Assembly (NCBI GenBank): GCA_022925895.1 | Contig: JAKSYS010000455.1 | Span: forward strand, 1-51,328 | From: Fragilaria crotonensis | Lineage: Eukaryota; Bacillariophyta; Fragilariophyceae; Fragilariales; Fragilariaceae | DNA length: 51,328 nucleotides | Reading direction: 5' to 3' | Part shown: positions 17,457 through 27,651 of the stretch, in pieces | Layout of the letters: each line of letters begins with the position of its first letter | Numbering within the stretch: the stretch's first letter is position 1 | Program-made: the position numbers and the translations under genes | The notes under the pieces: generated by a model | What the model was told of the DNA's origin: nothing | Database searches by the model: none | What the model saw: the letters and a program-made list of their open reading frames with translations, nothing else

Positions 17457-19922
17457 ATGGAAAGTACTGGAAAGATGGGTGCACTGGATATTTCGGACAA
17501 AGATATGGAACAAAACCACGATATGCAAAAAGAAGAACAAGTGTACATGGTTTTCAGAGCTCAGCGTGAAACTAAACTTGAATTTCCCAAGTGGAGAAGT
17601 AAGGAAAGAGACAAGAAAGAGAGTTGGTTGATGGATTCCGGTGCAACAACTCATGTGGCTACTAACTCCAAGATGATGACGAACGTAAGGACCGCAATGA
17701 ATGGTCAATTTGTGCGTGTCGGCAACAATGCTACCATGCAAGCAACTGCAATTGGTGACCTCACTTTGATGCAGGGAGGAACCAACAAGAAAATGTTTCT
17801 TAAAGATGTAATGGTTGTTCCGAACTTTGCAAAGAATCTGATCAGTGTGGGACGATTGACAGATCATGGAAACGCTTATGCGACGGATAAGACAGGTGCA
17901 AGGTTGACAAACGAGAACGAAGACGTATTGAATTTTGAGAAAGGAACTGATGGAATGTTTTATTTCTTTGCAACACGCGTTAAAGAAGGAAAAGAGGTAA
18001 ACAATGTTGAAGGAAGTAATGAGAAAGGTTCAGAAACAAAGAAGAAAATGAGAAAAGAGATGGACATCAATGAAGCCCACCGCAAATTTGGGCATGCAAC
18101 TGAGAAAGTGGTTCGAGAAATGTTGAAAACGTTGGACATTGAACCTGTGGGACAAATCAAGACATGTGACGGATGCTCGCGTGCAAAGGCTACTCAAAAG
18201 CGGACTAAAAAGGTCACAACTGTTACTGCAGACAAACCCGCGGAACGTTTATTCATGGATACGAGCGGACCGTACAGTGAAACAGCCGCAGGAAATCGAT
18301 ATTGGTTTAAGCTGGTTGATGACAAAACCCGCAAGTCATGGGACTTTTATGGTGCTAGGAAGAGTCAATTGAAGAATGTCTTAAAAGACTTATTGGACAA
18401 ATTACGCGCAGCGGACTATACGGTTAAGTTCATACGGTGCGACAACGCCGGTGAACACATTGCTGATCTGAAGAAAATGTGCGAAGGGGAGTATGGTATC
18501 GTATTGGAGTATACTGCCCCACATACTCCCCAGCACAACGGAGTCGTGGAACGAATGTTTGCTCGAGATGCCAAACGAGCTTTGGCAATGATGTTGTCTG
18601 CCGGTTGGACAAAGACGATGCAGTCCAAACTTTGGGCAGAGGCAACCAAGACTGCTGCACTTATTGGCAACTCCATCTCAAACACAAGGAGTTCTATCCC
18701 TCCTGACGAGTTATTCTACGGAAAACCAGTAAACATTTATCCAAATTTGATTGAGTTCGGTCGCGTTGGATATGTGACGAATCGACAAGGTATGATCGGG
18801 AAGTTTAAGGAAAGGAGCACGAAGATGGTTATGATTGGCTATGCCGAAAACCATTCGCGGGACGTTTATCGGATGTATAACCCCCTAACTAACAAAGTTG
18901 TGGAGACGCGTGATGTGTACGCTTGGGCGGATTTTACTCACGATGCGAACGACATACGCATGACAATGGCACAAATGTTCGATCCCGAACTTGTCCAAGG
19001 ACAGGAAAGTAACACTCCTGAAGCGCATTCAAATGAGGACGTTCCAGCAGCTGCAGAACAAGCGGAAAACAACGTCCATTTGATCCCCGAATACGACGAT
19101 GAAACGCCGTCCCTACTTGAACGGGACAACCTCCTAGATGCTTCTGGAGCAGGGAGGATGAATGACGATTACATTCCAACATATGACACCGAACGGGAGT
19201 ACTCGGATATGATTAATGATGAGGATACGAACCAAAAGAGTGACGAAGTCGAAAATTCACCAAATCGACAAAACTCTACAATTCAAAACAACGAAGATGA
19301 TTCGAGCAGCGACGATGAAAGCGAAGCCAAAGGAGTATCAGATTCATCTGATGACGAAGAAAGCATTGTATTTGGCGAAGAAACTGAGATGAGAGACGAC
19401 AATGAAATCGTCAATGCTCCAAAAGCAAAAGAACCAAAAACTACGAAACTTGACAAAGAAATGAAGAGACTGGGAGCAACTCCCGCAGTCATTGAAGACG
19501 ACACTGGGACACGAACAAGAAGTCGGGCACGGATTGATCAAGCAGCATTCAATACCATGCTTACGTCTGACCCAGGAGAACCTAAGACATTTAAGCAAGC
19601 CGTGGAAGGCCGTGAAAAGGACAAATGGGTACCATCGGCAAAAGCCGAGATCAATAATTTCTTGTCGCGAGATGCGTGGCAGAAATTCCCAAGGAAAAAT
19701 CTTGACAACAGGAAACCGATACCAGTGAAGTGGATATTCAAAGTCAAAGAAGAACAAGATGGGAGCAAACGGTACAAAAGTCGGATTGTGCTTAAAGGAT
19801 ATGTCATGGTGCCGGGAGTGGACTACACAGAGTCATTTTCCCAGTTGCAACAGATACAACAGTACGTACAGCGATTGCTATGGCACTGTACAGACAAGAT
19901 GAAAAATGGACTGTTGAAATGA
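17457..19922 (+). CDS. pol: copia Pol part 1: protease, integrase, start of reverse transcriptase
   Basis: Begins at an ATG just after the gag UAA and in the same frame. The aspartic protease active site is WLMDSGATTH with Asp60. A GAG-pre-integrase segment follows at about 195-245 (AHRKFGHA, CDGCSRAKA). The integrase core at about 255-400 shows the three acidic residues in MDTSGP, CDNAGEH and NGVVERMF. A long acidic Ser-rich linker leads to the start of the reverse transcriptase (WIFKVKEEQDGSKRYKSRIV, YTESF). After YTESF the frame is lost: the last 22 residues or so (QLQQIQQYVQRLLWHCTDKM) are out of frame and end at 19922. The proper continuation lies in the next frame. One base is missing in the TTTTCCC run at 19836-19842. 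Confidence 0.92.
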   Translation: MESTGKMGALDISDKDMEQNHDMQKEEQVYMVFRAQRETKLEFPKWRSKERDKKESWLMDSGATTHVATNSKMMTNVRTAMNGQFVRVGNNATMQATAIGDLTLMQGGTNKKMFLKDVMVVPNFAKNLISVGRLTDHGNAYATDKTGARLTNENEDVLNFEKGTDGMFYFFATRVKEGKEVNNVEGSNEKGSETKKKMRKEMDINEAHRKFGHATEKVVREMLKTLDIEPVGQIKTCDGCSRAKATQKRTKKVTTVTADKPAERLFMDTSGPYSETAAGNRYWFKLVDDKTRKSWDFYGARKSQLKNVLKDLLDKLRAADYTVKFIRCDNAGEHIADLKKMCEGEYGIVLEYTAPHTPQHNGVVERMFARDAKRALAMMLSAGWTKTMQSKLWAEATKTAALIGNSISNTRSSIPPDELFYGKPVNIYPNLIEFGRVGYVTNRQGMIGKFKERSTKMVMIGYAENHSRDVYRMYNPLTNKVVETRDVYAWADFTHDANDIRMTMAQMFDPELVQGQESNTPEAHSNEDVPAAAEQAENNVHLIPEYDDETPSLLERDNLLDASGAGRMNDDYIPTYDTEREYSDMINDEDTNQKSDEVENSPNRQNSTIQNNEDDSSSDDESEAKGVSDSSDDEESIVFGEETEMRDDNEIVNAPKAKEPKTTKLDKEMKRLGATPAVIEDDTGTRTRSRARIDQAAFNTMLTSDPGEPKTFKQAVEGREKDKWVPSAKAEINNFLSRDAWQKFPRKNLDNRKPIPVKWIFKVKEEQDGSKRYKSRIVLKGYVMVPGVDYTESFSQLQQIQQYVQRLLWHCTDKMKNGLLK

Positions 19923-21547
19923 TCGACATTGAAGCGGCATTCTTGAACGCAGAACTGGAAAGTGACAAACCAGTATATGCAGAATGGCCAGAAGGAATGG
20001 TGGATCTGGGATTCATCACAGAAGGAGAACGACAAAAGTATTGTATCAGACTCACCAGGGCAATGTATGGAGGTGTGGATGTTCCAAGGCTATTCATGAA
20101 GACGTTATACAAATACCTGACTGGAGAAATGAAAATGTCACAGAGTGAAGTTGATCCATGTCTGTACTACTGGAAGGACAAAGCAGGAAATGCTACTTTA
20201 CTTGCAGTTGTACATGTTGATGACGTGGCACTTATTGGTGATAAGACAAACATTGAGAAATTCAAGACAGAATTGAAGAAGAGATTCAACATCTCAGATC
20301 TTGGACAGTTGAAGAAACACTTAGGAGTCTGGTACGAGTGGAAGAAGGATGACAACGGAGAAATTTATGTGGTGGCTAGCATGAACAAACTGGAAGAAGA
20401 AATTGTAAGTGCATATCAGGAGACAGCAGGAAAACCGGCAAAGGATGCGATTACTCCGGGATTTCCGGGACAGCATTTAACAAAGAACAAAGGCGATACA
20501 GTGAAGATGACCGAATACAGGTCATTGGTCGGTAAGATTATGTACCTGATGACAAAATTGGCACCAGACATTGCCAATCCAGCAAGAGAACTGGCACAAC
20601 ATTTATCTAATCCAGGACACGAGCATTGGAAAGCGCTAGAACGATTGGTCGGACATATAAAGATGAAGCCATATGAAGGATTGGTGTACAGGAGACCAAA
20701 AGAGCTGAGACCGATATCTATTGTTGACTCAGACTATGCCAAGAACATAGACGACAGAAAGAGCATATCGTCCGGTCTACATACACTGGGTGGAACACTA
20801 GTACATTGGGAATCGAAAACCCAACATGTTGTGACTCTATCAAGTACAGAAGCGGAATATATTAGTTTGGCGAAAGGCGCATGTGAAAACAAGTTCATGA
20901 TGATGATGCTTGACGAGGTCATGCGAAACCCATCAGAAGAAAGACTTATTGGAAAAATCTATGAAGACAATCTGGGAGCGATTTATTTGGTTAAGAACCA
21001 ACATGTCGGAGCAAGAACAAAACACATTGATGTGAGGGCACATTTCATTCGAGAGCTCGAGGACACTGGATATTTGAAAGTGCAATTTGTTCGTTCAGAA
21101 GAAAATGCCGCAGACATTCTGAACAAGAACTGCCCTGACAAGTTACATACCAAACACGCCCAGAACATGAGAAACGGAACTCTAGATTGCTGGAGGGAGG
21201 ATGTCGAGGATAAGCGTTTACTAACCAACGACAGTACCGGTGAGGATGTACTGGCTGTGCAAACAGACAGACATCCAGCACCGGAATCCCGCTTCCGTCG
21301 TGTGTACGCGGGAACTACGAACGGCATTCCGTTGGCAACGCGCACGATCCAGAATCTACAGTATCCGAACGACAGTAAATCGCCCGACAAGAAACTACAA
21401 TTGTTTGATGATGTAGATGGCGATTGGACGACTGTAAGTAAGAGAGAAAGGAGAGTTAAAAGAGGAGTTAAGATCATCTCCAACCAAGACAAGAGATCCC
21501 TGTCTGGGAAGGTTGGCAGGACTGATCTGAGACAAGGAAGTAACTAA
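19845..21547 (+). CDS. pol: copia Pol part 2: reverse transcriptase and RNase H, ending inside the LTR
   Basis: The first ATG of this frame is at 19880, but homology runs back to about 19845, right after the frameshift. Reverse transcriptase motifs are IDIEAAFLNAEL, RAMYGG and HVDDVALIG (catalytic Asp pair). RNase H shows VDSDYAKN, SSTEAEY, YEDNLGAI and TKHIDVR, followed by ENAADILNK. The frame crosses into the 3' LTR at 21202 and stops at 21545-21547, so about 114 codons of the Pol C-terminus are LTR-encoded. That tail is basic and has no domain I recognise. Apart from the upstream frameshift this part looks intact. Confidence 0.92.
21192..21201 (+). other. polypurine tract
   Basis: GGAGGGAGGA lies immediately before the 3' LTR, where plus-strand DNA synthesis is primed in LTR retrotransposons. 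It also encodes part of Pol. Confidence 0.85.
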
Positions 21548-21658
21548 AGTAGTTACAATATTTGGAACCGGAATTTAGAGTCGGTAGTATTGTCAGTTTA
21601 TCTACAGTAAGGTAGAGTTAGTACGTGCGTACGAGGCAGGAGATATCTGGGATTCTCA
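21202..21658 (+). repeat. 3' LTR of the copia element
   Basis: 457 bp, identical to the 5' LTR except G at 21254 in place of A at 15348, which changes a Thr to an Ala codon in the shared frame. Confidence 0.92.
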
Positions 21659-22806
21659 ACACCTAGTGAGGAGACGCGGATCAAACCGTTAGCCGCTTGC
21701 GCCAACGAAATAGTGTACATACAATGAACCCCGCTTACTGCACTGTATCATAGTGATACTAAGCAGTGTATGACATCTGAGATAAAAACGATACCCCGAT
21801 TTTTTGCTGAGGCTTTTTGGCGGCAGCTGGCCGTATGGCCGATGTTTGCGCTCGGCCGTATGCATAGCCGTCCGCAGTCCGACAGTGCCTGCCCGCACCA
21901 GGCAGGCCGCAGCGGGACTGTCACTGCCTGTGCCCGTACCCGTACGCGGCTGCAGTCGGACGGAAGTACCGTACATAGTACTCCAGATCAAACATACGGT
22001 AGTCCACAGTCAGTACTGTGGACTAGTACTGTGACAGTACTGTACCAACAGAACGTACAAGTACTCAGCCCTTATTTGAATTGGGACGATGTATAATTAT
22101 CGTTGTGTTTAAAACAAATTCAGATTTTGAATTTGTTTTAAACAGTTTAAAACTGTTTAAAACAACTGTGTTTAAAACAGCAACAGTTCACAGTAGTAAG
22201 TACTACAGTACTCCAAGTAGTCAGTACTCGGAGTAGACCATCAATCAATACTGTTCAAAGCGTTGAGAACAAGACTACAAGGATAACCAAGATAGATAGG
22301 AAGTCCAAAGGACTAATCAGCATGAATTTATAATTGCATGTATGCCTGACAATACTCTGCCATGTTGCATGCAGGTTTCCCACCAACTGAATGGTATGGA
22401 TCCCCCAAGTGTCCACTGATAACCTCCTTTAGTCTCACCATTCGTGAATCAAAATGTAATGAATTGTCTCACATGCATCACTTAACTGATGCTATACATT
22501 TTGATGCTGTTTCAACGTATAAACAGTATAGTTATGTGATGAGCATTGAGACTTGTCGATTAGGATGACGTACTGTAGTAGAATGGAGAATGTCTCCAGG
22601 AGGGGGCTGTAGGGCGTTTGCATTTGTGAATATCATCTGTCATCTACCGGTACCAAAGATTCATGGCATCGATACTCGATACTGCATTTATTCACACTCA
22701 TGATTCATTCATGCAGATTCTCGCAAAAATGAAAACACTTTCTCGATCTTTCACACTGTGAGTACTTGCACATGTACCGAATTCGTTGTACTTGAAGTAC
22801 TTGAAG
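21659..22806. other. intergenic, GTAC-rich, with AT hairpins
   Basis: No gene is seen. 21966-22070 holds nine GTAC sites in about 105 bases. 22107-22185 holds GTTTAAAAC inverted repeats. From about 22665 the sequence resembles the upstream regions of the other two LRR genes (AAGATTCATGGCAT, then GATTCTC, then TCGATCTTTCAC), so the promoter lies in 22665-22806. Confidence 0.6.
22107..22143. repeat. perfect 16-bp stem hairpin
   Basis: Arms GTTTAAAACAAATTCA (22107-22122) and its exact complement (22128-22143) surround a five-base loop. More GTTTAAAAC-type repeats follow to about 22180, including the palindrome AGTTTAAAACT. Confidence 0.85.
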
Positions 22807-24002
22807 ATGAGGATCTTGTCCTTGTACTCGTTGCCATTGCTGTTGCTGTTCATACTCCTCTCGACAGGAGTCGTCGCAGCACCCACGCGACCACCAACTC
22901 GTCGTCCAACAACTCGCCGTCCAACAACTCGCCGTCCAACAACTCGCTGTCCAACAACTCGCCGTCCAACAACTCGTCGTCCAACAACTGGTCGTCCAAC
23001 AACTCGTCGTCCAACGACTCGCCGGCCAACGACTCGCCGTCCGACACCATCCCTTCAACAAGTTATTCAACAGTACAGGATCGCCTGCGATTTCTTTCTA
23101 ACCCCATCTTTGGCTGAATGTCAGCAGAAAACGGAGTTTAGCCGTCAGTACAGTGATGATTCTTCTACAATACCAACTGAGATTGGGCTCTTGACACAGA
23201 TGACACGTTTGGAATTTTTTTAAATCTCGGCGACTTCCACAATTCCAACTGAGATAGGACTCTTGACAAAGTTGGAGGAATTGGATTTCTTCAATAATCC
23301 GTTGTGGTCAACAATTCCCAGCGAGATCGGGCGCTTGACAAACCTGACTAAACTGAGGATGCGCCAGATTTGGAATTTGTCGGGCAGCATTCCAAGCGAG
23401 ATCGGGCGCTTGACAAAGCTAACTTCCTTGGAGTTCTACTTAACTCTGTTAAGCTCAAGAATTCCCAGCGAGATCGGGCGCTTGACGCTGCTGAATTCTT
23501 TGACCTTATCGTGCAATGAGTTGACGGGCAGCATTCCAACTGTGATTGGGCGCTTGACGCAGCTTTCTGGGTTATCTTTAGAGAAAAATCTGTTGACTTC
23601 AAAAATTCCGAGTGAGATTGGGCGCTTGGAACAGCTGGCTTCCTTGCGTTTCGCCGGGGAATGCGAGGCTATGGTTTTTTCGGTCCAATCACCCATCCTT
23701 TTAACAATCAGTTGGCTGGCAGGATTCCAAGTGAGATCGGAGGCTTGACACAGCTGGAGGCATTGGATTTCTCCAGAAATCAGTTGACTGGCGGGATTCC
23801 AAGTGAGATCGGTCGCTTGACACAGGCTTCTGCGTTGAATTTCAGTGGAAATCGGTTGACGTCAAGAATTCCAAGTCAGATTGGGCGCCTGACACAGCTG
23901 GAGAAATTGAATCTCCCCAGTAATCAATTGACTGGCAGCATTCCAAGTGAGATCGGTCGCTTGACACAGGTGTCTTGGTTGAATTTCAGTGGAATCGGTT
24001 GA
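22807..24002 (+). pseudogene. secreted LRR gene copy 1 (broken)
   Basis: Starts [20 protein letters not shown], a signal peptide placed identically in all three copies. About ten PTTRR-type units follow, then a conserved segment (LQQVIQQYRIACDFF, SLAECQQKT), then plant-type LRRs of 24 residues (IPSEIGRLTxLxxLxF). Three lesions are visible. An in-frame TAA at 23221-23223 replaces the AAA of copy 2. The frame is lost in 23660-23740, after GRLEQLASLRF. The 3' end is deleted after about 24000, so the C-terminal Cys-rich cap (CGEVTCxPGCC) of copies 2 and 3 is absent. Extracellular LRR proteins usually bind proteins or glycans. Confidence 0.8.
22890..23050 (+). repeat. 15-bp coding minisatellite (PTTRR linker)
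   Basis: About ten units of CGTCCAACAACTCGC encode RPTTR. The same repeat in different copy number occurs in the other two LRR genes at about 40430-40530 and 46475-46600. Confidence 0.85.
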
Positions 24003-24402
24003 CGTCAGGGGTTAGGGGCTACATTGAATCGAGGGACGTGAATGAGCGGCAGGATCGTCGACGTGGCGTGCGGGAAGTTCTTGTGTTGTCTACCGATCGT
24101 CCGACCTGGTTGGACAAACAATAATAGCAAGGGGGTAGCAGATGTTACTCTGTTTGACCTGCCATACCTGGTAGTCTGGTCGAGGTTTGATGCCACGAGT
24201 ACTGTACTGAACCTCCCGTTCACACTGCCGCTATCGGTTTAGAAGGAGAAGTTACAGGACACAGCATCCTGCAATCATTTTATACGATACTGTTTTGTCA
24301 CACAGATTGTTTCACAATCTGTGCGCTGCGGTGGAATGCAAGATACAATGAAATCGTAATGGTCAAGATAATGGAGTTGATTAGAGTACTTTAGCCTGCG
24401 CT
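24003..24402. repeat. duplicated segment downstream of LRR copy 1
   Basis: About 24020-24402 closely matches 41750-42133 downstream of LRR copy 2. Both include GCGGCAGGATCGTCGACGTG and end at TTTAGCCTGCGCT. A short open frame (24042-24242) is kept but has no recognisable product. The match stops exactly where the retroelement at 24403 begins. Confidence 0.75.
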
Positions 24403-26510
24403 TTGGCATTGGGCATCGATGCTTTGTTCTCGCACCACTGGAACAAGGCTTTTACACTCCAAGTTCAAGCATCACAACTAGAGTCTGGACTCCCGGTCAA
24501 TCTATTGGAGGAACCAACAGTTCATATCCCATATCTCACACCGACATGGATTTTATCAATGCGGCAGTTCATGTCGAATCATAAAATTCAAATCACAGTG
24601 ACAGATCCATATCATATTCGCCTCAAAGGTTCAAATGACCAATACATAATGGACCTGAATCGACTCAAGGGATATACACCCCGACAGCAAAAGGACATCA
24701 ATCTGGCTCGGCTCCATCTGAAGTCGACCACATTGCTTGATTTGGTGGATCGTTCTTCGGATGCCACCAAAATTGCAACATGGGCACTGGATGCTCGGCG
24801 ACCGTCGGATTTCCAAGAGGACGAGTCATGGCCAAGGCAACCGGTCCTGGGGGCATCAATGAAACGCATATGGCGTAGATATATCTCTTCGCAATTTTTG
24901 AGATATGACCGATTCTGGAAAGAACCACCTGGAAATGAGATCCGTCGTCATGGCGCCGAAAATGTGTCTTCACCAACAACGTCAACCGTAACAGGATCAT
25001 CTCTCCCAGGCAATCAAACAGTTACCTCGACATCGTCGCCATCTTCTGTCGCATGTTGTTAGGCAATTGACATCATCCAATCGTTTGTGGGAGGCATGTC
25101 AAACAAAACAGACGTTAACATTAGCTTCCGATGGCGGACTGAAAGGCCGTCAAGGGACGTTCGGATGGTTAGTGACAACGCCTTCTGATGAGATTCTGGT
25201 CGAAGGAGCGGGTCCGGTCGATGGGTCGTTCGACACGTCAAACTCTAACCGGTGCAAACTCGGTGGATATGCAGCTTCATTATTATTTCTCTCTCTCATA
25301 CATTCATTGTGGGGCAAGCGAGGACACAAATGCAAGTTTCGTTGGCTCACAGACAGTAAAGGTGCGATCGCCAAGGTACAGAAACATTCCATTCAGCACC
25401 TTCAGATCAAACAACGACAACCAAGCAATGCAGATTGTCTAGGCATCATTCAGGCCGAGACCTCCGCAATACGTCGGAGGATGAAACCAGTATGGGTGAA
25501 AGGCCACCAGGCTCCTACAGCAGGAAGAGGTAATCGTCGAGACATAAAATGGAACAATCATGCCTACAATTTGGCCACGTGGTATCGTGGTCAGAAGACT
25601 CAAAGACAATCGGTAGAACACACTGACCATACTCCTGAAGCACGTGTATCTATCGTCATCAAAGGAGTACGTGTAGTTGGACAAGAAGAGGCGTCTTTAC
25701 GATATCACATTAACGGATATCACCTTCGGCAGTACATGCAGCCGCAACAAAAGTGGACAAATCAAGTATGGGACAGGATTGACATTGAGGTATTCGGAGT
25801 GTTCCACAATCGAATGTCACCCAGTGCACAGACCGCCCACACGAAGTTTGTTTTCGAGCAATGGTATACAGGGAATAAACGTCTTCAAACTGCGCCCATC
25901 AAAGACGATAATCTCGTTAAGTGCCCATGCTGTAAGGTACATGGTGAATCCTGGCAACATGTGCTCCGATGTGTTCACAATCCGGACCGTGCTACGACTT
26001 TGAAGGATCTGGCAAAGCGTCTGACTCCGACAGAATTCCACCCAGTGTTTCCCTTATTGCTGAAAGGGATCATGGCATGGCTCGAATGCCACACATATGA
26101 CCCCGATCTTTCCGGTTTCCCTACGAAAATGTGGGATATCATTCGCAACGCGTTAACTGACCAAGACCAGATTGGTTGGCACAATCGAGTGGCGAGCCAT
26201 AGCGGAGACGTACCCATATGGAACTGATATTATGACTCAAGAAGGGAAGGGGATTCAGACTCTTCGAACAATATTGATCCATGTTAATCAAGCCGTCCAA
26301 TGTTTATGGAAAGCTCGAAACACCATCCTGCACCAATCAAATGAGGCAGAATTGCTACTTGTCCGGGATTCTGAAATCGCAGAGATTCGAGAGAGGATGC
26401 ATGCAAGTATAGAAAAATTCCTGCAGCCGATAGACTCTACTGTGCACGACCACTTGATGCTATTCTCAAGAACAATCCTTCTTCGCGGAGACGGTGGCTA
26501 CGATATATGA
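24403..26510 (+). pseudogene. retroelement B protein: RT C-terminus, RNase H, Cys/His tail
   Basis: The first piece (24403-25062) has YLTPTWILSMRQFM, INLARLHLKSTTLLDL and RRYISSQFLRYDRFW, also found in element C. The second piece (25067-26227, next frame) has an RNase H domain with ASDGGLKG, TDSKGAIAK and WVKGHQ, then a CPCC...H...C tail (KCPCCKVHGESWQHVLRC). The third piece to 26510 is out of frame again. At the place of the catalytic Glu (RCEIAG in element C) there is Lys (RCKLGG, codon 25256-25258). With two frame changes and that substitution the copy is dead. The DNA polymerase catalytic region is not present. Confidence 0.72.
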
Positions 26511-26758
26511 GGATGGCAAGATCCCACATGGAAAAAGATGGCAGACGTCAATTACTGTTGACCCAATTTTTTTGACCCGTTAGTAATTGAGATGTGACCC
26601 GGAGCGATCACGTAATTGACATGTTCAGTAGGGGGAGGGATATATTATTGTCGCCGACCTGAAATATGGTCAGGCCACAAGGGGTACTCACTTTGGTCTT
26701 GGTGAAAGATCGAAGACGGAGAATAACCCAATAATTAGGTTTTATTTTATTTTATTCC
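24403..26758 (+). mobile_element. 5'-truncated non-LTR-type retroelement B (RNase H class)
   Basis: The element begins abruptly inside the C-terminal part of a reverse-transcriptase protein and ends in ATAACCCAATAATTAGGTTTTATT followed by repeats of ATTTT. A near-identical 3' terminus occurs on the element ending at 36651. Abrupt 5' truncation with a simple-repeat 3' tail is typical of target-primed insertion. The 3' untranslated part is about 26511-26758. Confidence 0.72.
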
Positions 26759-26761
26759 ATC

Positions 26762-27481
26762 GTGCAGAGGCCGGACAGTAGTGTTACGACCATCTTGACC
26801 GAAATCAGGGAGCGCGAGACATCCCTGATGAGGATGAAAGACCGCGCCACCACTATTGGCGGTGACGGCGCCGGTGCGACTCGTTACTCGCGACGCACCA
26901 GCCAGTCCAACGTCAGCACTCAGCACAAGTCTGGCGGTACTGGCAATCCAGGGGCCGCTAGGAAAGGAGGATGGTCAATTCCCAAGTATCATGATTCTTG
27001 GAAGAAGGTGTTTGGGCTTCCTCTTTTTTAAACTCCTTTTAGAGTGGCGTAGTGAGGCTCACCGTGGGAAGTCCTCGCAGTTGCAGCTCACCGAACAGTT
27101 TTCCACTTTCATTGAGCGAGCACCTCCGGCGAATCCTGCGGGTACTGGGCGGTCCAAATCGAAATCACGACGTACGAATGCGACCCCGTCGACCTCTGGT
27201 GAGGGCGGCGACAAGGGTACGAGCAGTCCAGATAACGCCGGCGATAGTGCTGATCAGACAGAGGAGCCACAGCGCCAGCGCATACGGCTGCAGAAATCAC
27301 GTCGAGTTGTTACCGAGCGTAGCGCCTGAGTGGTTGCAGAGGAGCCCGCCGTGCGAGTATTGAGGCGCGTGACTCGAGTTGATGATTTCATCCACGAGGC
27401 GGATTCCTCGCAACAGATTTTGGTATCAGACACTGGTAATGATCAGACACTGGTAACTTCGGTTTGGAGGGTTGTTGAGAC
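26762..27481 (+). pseudogene. copia Gag / protease start (decayed)
   Basis: Two frames joined by eye give a Gag-like end (SWKKVFGLPLF, then LLEWRSEAHRGKSSQLQLTE), a basic Ser/Thr linker (RSKSKSRRTNATPSTSGEGG) and, after a stop at 27327-27329, a protease-like active site SDTGNDQTLVTSVWRV at about 27427-27470. It is cut at 27481 by the hAT insertion, and the text resumes at 29920. Confidence 0.6.
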
Positions 27482-27651
27482 CAGGGATTGGAAGTAAATA
27501 AAACCGGTACCGGTAACCAAATACCGACGGTATTATACTGGACCACTACTGGGATTTTTGAAATGCCCCATAACTGGTAACCTGCGTGCTGCAGAATACC
27601 AACAACCAATAACCAGGACCCCAAGTTATTTTCTACTGAGTTTAGTCGGTA

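Larger units (their letters stand above)
15296..21658 (+). mobile_element. young Ty1/copia LTR retrotransposon
   Basis: A 6.36-kb element with two 457-bp LTRs, a gag frame with two zinc knuckles, then protease, integrase, reverse transcriptase and RNase H in copia order, and a polypurine tract next to the right LTR. The LTRs begin TGTCGAGG and end ATTCTCA (TG...CA). Flanks are TCACC on the left and ACACC on the right, a near-match for a 5-bp target duplication. The LTRs differ only at 15348 (A) versus 21254 (G), so insertion was very recent. The coding sequence is interrupted by one in-frame UAA and one single-base frameshift. Confidence 0.93.

Noticed and set aside
15291-21663. A perfect 5-bp target duplication for the young copia element
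   Set aside because: The flanks are TCACC and ACACC, four of five matching, and the LTR end could shift by up to three shared bases, so I report only a near-match.
22890-23050. CRISPR-like array
   Set aside because: The short repeats are contiguous coding minisatellites without unique spacers, in a eukaryotic gene.
22705-23117. Frames rich in Trp/Thr or Asn/Ser over the PTTRR minisatellite (also at 40364-40888 and 46371-46694)
   Set aside because: Shadows of the 15-bp coding repeat in other frames.
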